From assembly GCA_050251195.1 (NCBI GenBank), contig JBFWNG010000003.1, positions 434,001-498,000 of the forward strand: 64,000 bases of DNA. Reading direction: 5' to 3'. This document shows positions 24,337 to 30,952 of the stretch, piece after piece; positions within the stretch are counted from its first letter, which is position 1; each line of letters starts with the position of its first letter. The notes beneath the pieces are model-generated. The model was not told where the DNA came from. It ran no database searches and saw only the letters and a program-made list of their open reading frames with translations. The position numbers were made by a program, and so were the translations under genes. Origin of the DNA: JBFWNG01 sp050251195. GTDB lineage: Bacteria; Bdellovibrionota_B; Oligoflexia; Oligoflexales; Oligoflexaceae.

Positions 24337-25416
24337 ATGGAGGCCCAAGCAGTATTGAAGACCCCTGAAATCAAACAAGGTAGCTCCAAAGCTCTACCTC
24401 CTCCTCCGCCCGCCGCAGTTCAGGCGGCGCTCGGATTTGAAAATATCACTATTGACTGGCTTGCCGGCGACGGTTCAGATCGATGCTATTACCGCATCTT
24501 CTCAAAAGGTCAACCAAGCTACGTTTTGATGCAGCTTTCTGAAACCGATGCCACGCAACTCCGTAACAATCAGTACGATTGGGTGACTATCGCGACGTTA
24601 CTCAATGACTGCGGCGTCAGAGTCCCTAAGACGGTAAAGGTTCTTCCCGAATATTCTGCATTAATAATCGAGGACTACGGCAACGTGATGTTGGAGTCCC
24701 TTGTTATGGAAAAATACCAACATGCGGATTGGGCAAGCATCACCAAATTCTATGAGCAATGTTTTTCAGTAATTTCTAATTTTCTCGCCATTTCAAAATC
24801 GGGAAATTCTCCTTGGGAAAAGAGAGCTTTTGACCAAGAAAAATACTTCTGGGAAATGAAATTTTTCAAACAAAACTTCTTGGAATTGGAGCTCAGTGGA
24901 ACAATTTCAAAGAAGGAATATGACGTCTTTTTAGAAGAATCCTTAGCCTTATCCCAATATTTGGCAAAATTCTCCAAGTGGTTCATTCATCGGGATTTCC
25001 ATTCGCGCAATATCATGATCAAAGACGAGCAAGTCGCTATCTTGGATTTTCAAGACGCGCGGATTGGCTCAGCGAGCTATGACCTACTCTCTTTGTGTTT
25101 TGATTCCTATGTTCCTTTTCCGAAAAACTTCAGACTCGAGTTGTTCGAACTGGGGCGCGCCTCTATTGCCAAGAACGCTGGACCGGATGTAGCAGAGGAA
25201 ATCGATGCTCACTGGAAGGCGTGTCTGCTGCAACGCCAACTAAAGGCCATTGGCAGCTTTGGGTATTTATCCAATGTCAAACTAAAAGGCGATTATCTCA
25301 AGTACGTGCGACCTGCCCTGGAAACCGTCAGCGCGGAATTGGTTGCCGACAAGAGATGGGAATTTATTTCGACGAAACTGATTTCTAAAATTCAAAAAGC
25401 ATTTATTAAGAAATGA
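24337..25416 (+). CDS. APH-fold sugar kinase, AmgK-like (N-acetylmuramate/GlcNAc 1-kinase)
   Basis: A 359-residue aminoglycoside-phosphotransferase-fold kinase. The catalytic loop is HRDFHSRN (218-225) and the metal loop ILDFQDARIG (235-244); a Pro-rich stretch lies at 21-25. Pairing with a nucleotidyltransferase that overlaps it by 4 bp is the arrangement of amgK-murU, the cell-wall recycling branch that turns MurNAc into MurNAc-1-phosphate and then UDP-MurNAc, bypassing MurA/MurB. The sequence alone gives APH fold; AmgK function is inference from pairing. The ATG at 24337 has GAAAGG upstream; an earlier in-frame codon lies inside the previous gene. Confidence 0.75.
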   Translation: MEAQAVLKTPEIKQGSSKALPPPPPAAVQAALGFENITIDWLAGDGSDRCYYRIFSKGQPSYVLMQLSETDATQLRNNQYDWVTIATLLNDCGVRVPKTVKVLPEYSALIIEDYGNVMLESLVMEKYQHADWASITKFYEQCFSVISNFLAISKSGNSPWEKRAFDQEKYFWEMKFFKQNFLELELSGTISKKEYDVFLEESLALSQYLAKFSKWFIHRDFHSRNIMIKDEQVAILDFQDARIGSASYDLLSLCFDSYVPFPKNFRLELFELGRASIAKNAGPDVAEEIDAHWKACLLQRQLKAIGSFGYLSNVKLKGDYLKYVRPALETVSAELVADKRWEFISTKLISKIQKAFIKK

Positions 25417-26408
25417 CAGACGTAAAAGGCTTCATTCTCGCTGCAGGTTTCGGCACTCGACTCAAACCGATTACCAACACGATACCAAAACCTCTCGTTC
25501 CTTTCCTCGGAGTAAAGCTCGTCGATTTCGCGATCCGGCAAATGAGTCGTTCCAAACGAATAAGCGGACTGGGAGCAAACAGTCACTATCTCGGCGACCA
25601 AATTAGACATCATTTTAGTAAGCAGAGACTGTTTCCTTCGGAAATCATGCTATCTCATGAAAATGAGATCCTTGGCACGGGAGGTTTCGTTAATCCCATA
25701 CGAGGATGGACGAAAACGTCCCACCTTCTTGTTTTCAATAGTGACGTCGTCTGCGACGTGAGTATCGACGACGTCATCCGATCGCACGAATCGGCGCAAA
25801 ACGCGGTCGCAACGATGGTCCTCATTCCCCACCAGCCTGGAACGACTCCTGTCACCTGCAAAGACGATCGAGTGGTGGCCTTTGGCGACCCAAATCCAAA
25901 ACTCAGCAAATGGACTTTTTCGGGAATCCATCTTCTTTCGCCCGAATTCCTCAAAAACATCCCGGGAAGCGGATCACCCCACATCATCGACACCTACAAA
26001 GAGTTGCTGCAAAAAGGGGCTCGGATAAATTACTTCCACCATCAAGGAACATGGCTGGATTTGGGGGATTTGCGAAACTACTTCCAAAGTACTATGGAGT
26101 ATCTAAAGGATTTTTCCAAAATCGATAGCGCGTTCGGCATCTCGGAAATTTGGCGGATTCAAGGATCAAAGCTTAAGTGGATTGCTCGCGAAGAGAGCGG
26201 AGTAGTTGGACCTTCCATTGTTCCTCTTGAATTGGAACTCGACTCCTCTTTGACTATCGGCCCCGAGGTTGCCCTATATTCGGAAATTGAAGGTAAGGGT
26301 CCGGCAAGCCCATCTCGGTGCATCAGTTTTTCAAGCGCCGAGGGTCGAAAATCTCGCGTTGCGTCAAACAGCATATGCCTCGACGACGTCGTAATAAAAA
26401 TTTCCTGA
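25413..26408 (+). CDS. sugar-1-phosphate nucleotidyltransferase, MurU-like
   Basis: A 331-residue nucleotidyltransferase with the signature ILAAGFGTRLKPITN and IPKPLVPFLG (8-33), the NSDVVCDV metal site, and a GIHLLSPEFL segment. MurU proper is about 220-230 residues; here about 100 more C-terminal residues (from about 230) resemble a partial left-handed beta-helix (VVGPSIVP, TIGPEVALYSEI) as in mannose-1-phosphate guanylyltransferases. The 4-bp overlap with the AmgK-like kinase favours MurNAc-1-phosphate uridylyltransferase; a hexose-1-phosphate substrate is the alternative. Confidence 0.75.
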   Translation: MTDVKGFILAAGFGTRLKPITNTIPKPLVPFLGVKLVDFAIRQMSRSKRISGLGANSHYLGDQIRHHFSKQRLFPSEIMLSHENEILGTGGFVNPIRGWTKTSHLLVFNSDVVCDVSIDDVIRSHESAQNAVATMVLIPHQPGTTPVTCKDDRVVAFGDPNPKLSKWTFSGIHLLSPEFLKNIPGSGSPHIIDTYKELLQKGARINYFHHQGTWLDLGDLRNYFQSTMEYLKDFSKIDSAFGISEIWRIQGSKLKWIAREESGVVGPSIVPLELELDSSLTIGPEVALYSEIEGKGPASPSRCISFSSAEGRKSRVASNSICLDDVVIKIS

Positions 26409-26439
26409 TTAAGTGACGGAGTTTGTGGGGTGAACACCC

Positions 26440-26460
26440 TGTATAGCCAGCGCTTATACA
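26440..26460. repeat. inverted repeat TGTATA-N9-TATACA (copy 1)
   Basis: TGTATA at 26440-26445 and TATACA at 26455-26460, preceded by CC. A second copy with an 11-bp spacer is at 28125-28147, on the other side of the LysM lipoprotein gene. Both are accompanied by GTGACTAG within a few bases. Such dyads resemble operators of dimeric regulators, but no binder is known. Confidence 0.4.
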
Positions 26461-26591
26461 TGTGACTAGTCTCAAAAGACAGGTAGAATCATCGGATCAA
26501 ATGGCATTTTTTTCATTTTAGGCAAACGGTCCTGAGACGAGGCGACCACCTATTTGTATAGTCGTTTTTGTCTTGGGAAGGCTTAAAGAAA

Positions 26592-26621
26592 GCAAAAAAC
26601 AGTTTCAAATTAGAATGAAAC
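26592..26621 (-). terminator. candidate rho-independent terminator of the LysM lipoprotein gene
   Basis: Read on the minus strand, GTTTCA and TGAAAC (26621-26616 with 26607-26602) form a 6-bp stem, then TGTTTTTTG follows. The stem is short and A/T-rich and lies about 125 nt beyond the stop codon, so support is modest. Confidence 0.35.
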
Positions 26622-26744
26622 AACAACCATCGTCGTTGGCCTTTGACGTCGTCTTTGTGTCTTTCTATTTTGAAAATTTCTTTTCATTTTCTTTCCGGCT
26701 TTCTTCCTCAAACAAAATATCTCAATATCGAAAGTTCAAATTCA

Positions 26745-27863
26745 TTAAACGTGGCAACCAAAGTAGCTTGACGCATTCAGAGACAATAGTCCGAAGGATT
26801 TTGTCCCGAGGTCTTTGCTAGATTGGGCATCTGCCGTTTTCGGTGCCGCTTTTGCACCCTTTACGGTCATCTCTTTTGCCACCTTGATCACTTTAGCACC
26901 TTGTACGGAAGCAGATGATCCTGAGGCAATATAGTACACTGTTGATCCAACTACGAGTTGGTCTGGGTTGTCGATGTTGTCGTTTTCTCTCCAAATTATC
27001 TTCCAGCTTGCTGAGTCACCAAGAACTCGGCCGGCGATTGTAGAGAGCGTGTCACCTTGTTGTACTGTTACTTCAGCTCTTGCCGCGCCTTCATATGAAG
27101 ATGCAAAAGCCATCGATGAATCTGTTAGGCGATAATAAACGACGTCACCTGGGTAAATAAGTTTTGGGTTTTCGAGGCCTGTCATTTCCGCAATCTCTTT
27201 CCACTTCGACATGTCGCCGTAGACCTTGCGAGCGATACCAGCCAAGCTGTCTCCTCTTTGGACTACATAAGACATCTTCGAGTTCATTTCAGGAAGACCT
27301 TGTCCGGACGCCATTGCTGGAGCGCTAGCCATTGGGGCTGGAGCTGCAGCGTCGCCGGGAACCGCAATGTTTTCTGTGCCGCTTGGAGCTGGAGCCGCTG
27401 CTTCGTTGCTAGCAAGGACTGCATCCGCGTCCGTGCCTTCTTCCGAAACCGCTGTGTCAGCTGCTGCACCGTTTGAATTCATCTCCTCAATAATTTCTTG
27501 GAGATCACCTTGTTGTTCGACAGCGTCGTCCGATGCAACTTCTTCGCCTTCGGCCACTTCTTCGCCTTCAGCCGCTTGTTCGCCTTCGCCGTTCTCAGCT
27601 GCTGTGGCTTCTTCTTCGCTGCCTTCGTTACCGTAGTTGTTTTCATAACCTTCTTCAGCTGCATAGTTCCCTTGGCCGTTTTCGGCCGCAGCCTCTTGTC
27701 CTTCGGCTGCATCAGCGTTTTCAGCGTTTTCCGCCGGAACTTCCTCGCCTTCTGCTTGGATAAGTTCCTCTTGTTGTTCCTGCGAACTGGAACAAGCGGA
27801 AAGAACGGCAAAAAAACCGGTGAGAGCTATGCCAAAAAACAATGCTTTTAGCTTCAATCTCAT
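26745..27863 (-). CDS. LysM-domain lipoprotein with acidic low-complexity linker
   Basis: A 372-residue predicted lipoprotein: signal peptide with lipobox L21-S-A-C24, then about 100 residues very rich in Glu, Ala, Asn and Gly, an Ala/Pro linker, and two LysM domains (about 198-246, YVVQRGDSLAGIARKVYGD; and 263-312, VTVQQGDTLSTIAGRVLGD) that bind peptidoglycan. No catalytic domain is seen, so a wall-tethering or scaffold role is likely. ATG 27863 has GGAGG upstream and overlaps the stop of a 16-codon leader ORF. It is the only minus-strand gene between 23.4 and 43.2 kb. Confidence 0.85.
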   Translation of the reverse strand: MRLKLKALFFGIALTGFFAVLSACSSSQEQQEELIQAEGEEVPAENAENADAAEGQEAAAENGQGNYAAEEGYENNYGNEGSEEEATAAENGEGEQAAEGEEVAEGEEVASDDAVEQQGDLQEIIEEMNSNGAAADTAVSEEGTDADAVLASNEAAAPAPSGTENIAVPGDAAAPAPMASAPAMASGQGLPEMNSKMSYVVQRGDSLAGIARKVYGDMSKWKEIAEMTGLENPKLIYPGDVVYYRLTDSSMAFASSYEGAARAEVTVQQGDTLSTIAGRVLGDSASWKIIWRENDNIDNPDQLVVGSTVYYIASGSSASVQGAKVIKVAKEMTVKGAKAAPKTADAQSSKDLGTKSFGLLSLNASSYFGCHV

Positions 27864-27910
27864 GTCGTTCCTCCATAGGTTAAATGATTGATAGAACCGT
27901 TTTGCTTCAT
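27860..27910 (-). CDS. 16-codon leader ORF translationally coupled to LysM lipoprotein
   Basis: ATG at 27910, encoding MKQNGSINHLTYGGTT, stop TGA at 27862-27860 overlapping the lipoprotein ATG as ATGA. It has a near-perfect GGAGGTG Shine-Dalgarno (27922-27916) 5 nt upstream. The lipoprotein's own Shine-Dalgarno lies inside its last codons (GGA GGA), so ribosomes on the leader would clear or re-initiate there. There is no run of one amino acid that would suggest classical attenuation. Whether the peptide itself does anything is unknown. Confidence 0.55.
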   Translation of the reverse strand: MKQNGSINHLTYGGTT

Positions 27911-27988
27911 GCAAACACCTCCAAAAATAGAAATTAAAAAGATAAACCTCAAAATCAGCTTCGGACAAAAACACGAAGCCTTGAGTTT

Positions 27989-28017
27989 ATTACAGTCTTA
28001 TTTTTCGCGGGTCTCAA
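27989..28017 (-). promoter_or_regulatory. sigma-70-type promoter for the leader ORF and LysM lipoprotein
   Basis: On the minus strand, -35 TTGAGA (28017-28012) and -10 TGTAAT (27994-27989), each 5 of 6 to consensus, with exactly 17 bp between. Transcription would begin near 27982, giving about 70 nt of leader before the small ORF. Confidence 0.55.
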
Positions 28018-28018
28018 G

Positions 28019-28066
28019 AGGCATAGTTTGCCTGTAAGGCGCCTGCCAAGACCTTCAAAGGCGCCT
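28019..28066. promoter_or_regulatory. palindrome cluster abutting the LysM promoter
   Basis: AGGCA-N5-TGCCT at 28019-28033 touches the -35 element on its upstream side. Two copies of the self-palindrome AGGCGCCT follow at 28037-28044 and 28059-28066, centres 22 bp apart (about two helical turns). This looks like a set of regulator sites in the divergent region between the lipoprotein and membrane-protein genes. The binder is unknown. Confidence 0.45.
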
Positions 28067-28124
28067 ATACAAACGTGAGCGAAAACAGGCGTGGTAACGG
28101 CCAGTTAAAAAGTGACTAGACACC

Positions 28125-28147
28125 TGTATATGTTCAGTGCTTATACA
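28125..28147. repeat. inverted repeat TGTATA-N11-TATACA (copy 2)
   Basis: TGTATA 28125-28130 and TATACA 28142-28147, preceded by CC as in copy 1 at 26440-26460. The spacer differs (11 versus 9 bp), but TTCAGTGCT and CCAGCGCT share their ends. Confidence 0.4.
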
Positions 28148-28254
28148 CACGTTGAACTTTATAGGAAAAACATTCCCTTTAAATATAGCTATTTACGGTA
28201 AAATCCCCTTCGGCATGGAATCTGCAACACGTCTCCGTAACGCGGAGGAGAATC

Positions 28255-29085
28255 ATGCACTCGTTGCTCTGGACTATGGGGTCTATATCAATACTGGCAG
28301 CGGCCTTAGTTATTGTTGCTAAGCGAATTCCGTTCATTGGCCAGAGCCTTTTCTTGGGTTTCAAGTTCTGGACCGCATGGTTGCCAGCCGTTGCAACGCT
28401 CTTCTTTGCAGTGGTGGTTCTTGGTAATGTTACCGCCAACTCTTTCATTCTAGAATTATTGCCACTACCGACCGGTTTTTCGAAGCCAGAACTCTTACTC
28501 CTTTGTATTTTAACCGCTTCCTTTTTGACAAAAATAGGGAGTCTGTCGGCGTTACTCGCGCTTCTCTATTTGACAGGAAAATCGGTTGGGATGACCGCTC
28601 AGTCCAGTCAAGAGTTGCAGACGGTTGCGGCGCTATTTTTTGCATCCGCTTCGGTGGTTGCCCTAAACGATTTTTCTCCATGGAAAAAACGCGCCTCGCG
28701 CGCTGCGGGAATATCAAGCCAGCTGGGTAGAATTCTCGAACTCGTGGTTTGCCTGCTCGCTGTCGGCGCCATCACTGTAACTATGTTCAGACTACCGGCT
28801 TTTGGACGCTGGCTCGAAGGAAACTTCGACTTCGCCCTTTCGACAAAAGGTGCCTTCACCATACTTTCTCTAACGTTATTTGTATGGCTTGGCGTTTCCA
28901 TTAAGATTATCAACAACAACCTAGGGATTGCATTAATACTTCCTACTATTGTTGTTCTAACCTTCCTTTGCCATACGTCGTTTTCTCTCGGCCTTGCCTT
29001 TATTGGCATGGCCTCGGCTATTTCACTCTTGGCCAACGATCGAACCTCCGCTCAACCCAGCAATCTTACCTCCAAGTTTTACTAA
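28255..29085 (+). CDS. hypothetical polytopic inner-membrane protein
   Basis: A 276-residue protein I do not recognise, with about seven hydrophobic segments (for example LLWTMGSISILAAALVIVAK, WLPAVATLFFAVVVLG, LLLLCILTASFL, ILELVVCLLAVGAITV, FTILSLTLFVWLG, IALILPTIVVLTFL) joined by short loops. The central loop ALNDFSPWKKRASRA is probably cytoplasmic. There are no catalytic motifs or conserved charged residues in membrane segments that I can name. A GGAGGAG Shine-Dalgarno lies 4 nt before ATG. mraZ begins 160 bp downstream. The function is open; a transporter or envelope-assembly role would be a guess. Confidence 0.75.
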   Translation: MHSLLWTMGSISILAAALVIVAKRIPFIGQSLFLGFKFWTAWLPAVATLFFAVVVLGNVTANSFILELLPLPTGFSKPELLLLCILTASFLTKIGSLSALLALLYLTGKSVGMTAQSSQELQTVAALFFASASVVALNDFSPWKKRASRAAGISSQLGRILELVVCLLAVGAITVTMFRLPAFGRWLEGNFDFALSTKGAFTILSLTLFVWLGVSIKIINNNLGIALILPTIVVLTFLCHTSFSLGLAFIGMASAISLLANDRTSAQPSNLTSKFY

Positions 29086-29169
29086 AATTAGCGCTTACCG
29101 CAGAGAATCGGCAAAAAATTCTCCCTTGCCATATTTGATTTACGCGAAAAATCAGTTTACGCTTATATC

Positions 29170-29197
29170 AGGTGGGGCAAAGTGGAATAAAGTGTCA
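29170..29197 (+). promoter_or_regulatory. MraZ operator (three repeats, 10-bp period)
   Basis: AGGTGGGGCA, AAGTGGAATA, AAGTGTCATG run head to tail from 29170, giving TGGGG, TGGAA, TGTCA units separated by 5 bp. This fits the known geometry of MraZ sites (TGGGN-type units with 5-bp gaps in E. coli; AAAGTG[T/G]-N3 repeats in mycoplasmas). The site lies about 50 bp before mraZ, so MraZ would repress its own cluster. Confidence 0.65.
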
Positions 29198-29245
29198 TGA
29201 ATTTTCTCATCTCGTAGCCCCCAAAAAACCTTAAGAGCAATATCA

Positions 29246-29692
29246 ATGTTTCGTGGTCGATTTGAACACAGTCTCGACGAGAAGGGTCGCATTGCGATTC
29301 CTGCGCGGTTTCGCAATGAGGTGAAGGAATCAGACAACGACACAATCGTGGTTACTAATTTTGGACAATGTCTTTTAGCTTACCCGCTTCTGGAATGGCA
29401 GACGCTCGAAGACAAGATTTCCTCCTTACCTCAATTCAACCCCAAGGTCGTGGCGTTCCAAAGGTATTTCGTCTCTGGCGCTAATGAGTGCCAGATAGAC
29501 AAAGCTGGTCGAATCCTGCTTCCCCCTAATCTTAGGGAATACGCAAAGATCAAACGAGATTGCATTCTGGCGGGGCAATTGAAGAAGTTTGAAATTTGGT
29601 CGGCAGAGGTTTGGCACCAAGAATTTGCTTGCCTAGCGGATAGTTTCAATACGATAACGCAAGCGATGGCGGATCTTGGAATTAATATCTAA
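29246..29692 (+). CDS. mraZ: transcriptional regulator MraZ
   Basis: A 148-residue, two-domain SpoVT/AbrB-type DNA-binding protein that forms rings and controls the division/cell-wall cluster. Both signature halves are present: FRGRFEHSLDEKGRIAIPARFR (2-23) and the second copy CQIDKAGRILLPPNLREYA (82-100). It heads a 12-gene plus-strand cluster. Probable operator repeats lie about 50 bp upstream. The Shine-Dalgarno is weak (AAGAG). Confidence 0.95.
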   Translation: MFRGRFEHSLDEKGRIAIPARFRNEVKESDNDTIVVTNFGQCLLAYPLLEWQTLEDKISSLPQFNPKVVAFQRYFVSGANECQIDKAGRILLPPNLREYAKIKRDCILAGQLKKFEIWSAEVWHQEFACLADSFNTITQAMADLGINI

Positions 29693-29709
29693 AACGGTTT
29701 TGTGAATAT

Positions 29710-30648
29710 ATGAGCGTAGAGCATGTTCCGGTTCTTAAAGATGAGTTAATTGCGAGTCTTAATCTTCGACCTGATTCTGTTGTAATTGATTGCACTACTG
29801 GCTTGGGCGGACATATTGGGGAAGTCCTCAAGGTTGTCTCGAACGGCAAAGTTATTGGGCTCGATAGGGATAGTATGGCCATAGCCACTGTTAAACAAAA
29901 GTTGTCGGGTGAAATCGCGTCGGGTCGATTGCAGATCGTTAACACCGCGTTTTCACATTTGGCAGAGGTTTGCAAAACACGAAACCTGACCGGCGAAGTG
30001 GACGCTATTTACGCGGACCTCGGTGTTTCAACCCTTCAACTAGCCACCGACTTTCGCGGATTTTCATTCCAACATGAAGGTCCGCTCGACATGCGTATGG
30101 ACACTTCAGGCGGGACCACGGCAGCTGACCTGGTAAATAACTCTACCGATAGAGAGTTGAGCGATATTTTTTGGAGATACGGGGAAGAACGTTTTTCCCG
30201 ACAGATCGCACGAGCGATTGTCGATGAGCGATCCAAGCAAAAGATAGAAACTACGACGCAATTGGCTAAGATCGTGGAAAAAGTGTCTTTTAAAAAATCA
30301 AAGATTCATCCCGCAACAAAAGTATTCCAAGCTCTTCGCATTGCCGTCAACGACGAGCTTGGCGAATTGGAAACGGTTCTTCGCGACAGCTTTGAAGCTC
30401 TCGCTCCCAAGGGAAGGTTAGCACTGATAACTTTTCATTCGCTCGAAGACAGAATAGTGAAGCAATTTTTTAAAGGCTTAGCCGAACCTCCAACTCCGCA
30501 TAGGAGCATACCGTTACGAGGGTCGGATCTAACAGCCGCAATCAAAGCAAAAATCATCAAACCATTTCCGATCAAACCTTCGGATAAAGAGATTAAATTC
30601 AACCCAAAGTCTCGCAGCGCAAAACTCAGAGTGCTCGAGAAAATTTGA
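29710..30648 (+). CDS. rsmH: 16S rRNA m4C1402 methyltransferase
   Basis: A 312-residue S-adenosylmethionine-dependent methyltransferase acting on 16S rRNA. The opening HVPVLKDELIASL, the SAM loop DCTTGLGGHIGEVLK, YADLGVSTLQL, GPLDMRMD, TKVFQALRIAVNDELGELE and ITFHSLEDRIVK are all typical. It lies 17 bp after mraZ and 13 bp before ftsL, in the normal cluster order. Confidence 0.96.
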   Translation: MSVEHVPVLKDELIASLNLRPDSVVIDCTTGLGGHIGEVLKVVSNGKVIGLDRDSMAIATVKQKLSGEIASGRLQIVNTAFSHLAEVCKTRNLTGEVDAIYADLGVSTLQLATDFRGFSFQHEGPLDMRMDTSGGTTAADLVNNSTDRELSDIFWRYGEERFSRQIARAIVDERSKQKIETTTQLAKIVEKVSFKKSKIHPATKVFQALRIAVNDELGELETVLRDSFEALAPKGRLALITFHSLEDRIVKQFFKGLAEPPTPHRSIPLRGSDLTAAIKAKIIKPFPIKPSDKEIKFNPKSRSAKLRVLEKI

Positions 30649-30661
30649 AGGAGTCATAGCG

Positions 30662-30952
30662 ATGGGCGTTTTTAGAACTATTTTGGGCAACTCGAAAATC
30701 CTAGCATTCTCCTTACTTCTAACGGTAGTTACAACTTCCTTCGCTCGTTCGTATCTGCGCATCGAAACGACCCTCATCGGGTACGAATTGGGATCGCTCA
30801 AAGATAAAGAATCGCTACTACTGGAAAAACGTGGTCGTTTACAGATGGAACTTGCTAAAATATCTGACAAGGACCATTTGCAAATGCTCGCGGGTACGAA
30901 TCAGAGGGATCCAGGATTAGGAGCCTTTCTTGCTGCTAAAGATTCTCTTTAA
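30662..30952 (+). CDS. ftsL: cell division protein FtsL-like
   Basis: A 96-residue bitopic protein: short cytoplasmic tail, one membrane segment (about 11-28), then a periplasmic coiled coil (about 35-68) with regular Leu/Glu/Lys spacing. Primary sequence conservation of FtsL is poor, so the call rests on topology, size and position between rsmH and ftsI. AGGAG lies 9 nt upstream. It overlaps the ftsI start by 23 bp. Confidence 0.75.
   Translation: MGVFRTILGNSKILAFSLLLTVVTTSFARSYLRIETTLIGYELGSLKDKESLLLEKRGRLQMELAKISDKDHLQMLAGTNQRDPGLGAFLAAKDSL

Larger units (their letters stand above)
26409..26744. other. 336-bp intergenic region between murU-like gene and LysM lipoprotein gene
   Basis: No convincing gene. 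It lies between convergent genes. It contains an inverted repeat TGTATA-N9-TATACA at 26440-26460 followed by GTGACTAG (26462-26469), and a candidate minus-strand terminator at 26592-26621. An 82-codon plus-strand frame from 26573 has low-complexity Phe/Ser-rich content and no ribosome site, so I do not call it. Confidence 0.6.
27864..28254. other. 391-bp divergent intergenic region (LysM lipoprotein / membrane protein)
   Basis: It holds the leader ORF, its promoter, the AGGCGCCT palindromes, a second TGTATA-N11-TATACA dyad at 28125-28147 with GTGACTAG upstream (28112-28119), and a hairpin (CTCCG 28233-28237 with CGGAG 28243-28247) that overlaps the Shine-Dalgarno GGAGGAG (28244-28250) of the plus-strand gene. 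I see no convincing plus-strand promoter. Confidence 0.6.

Noticed and set aside
26425..26440. GGGTGAACACCC hairpin as a terminator for the murU-like gene
   Set aside because: The stem is only four pairs and there is no T-run after it.
26573..26821. 82-codon plus-strand frame after the murU-like gene
   Set aside because: Low-complexity Phe/Ser content, no Shine-Dalgarno, and it overlaps the LysM gene end.
27479..27851. frames of 110-117 codons within the LysM acidic region
   Set aside because: They are shifted readings of the GAA/GCA-rich repeats that encode the Glu/Ala linker.
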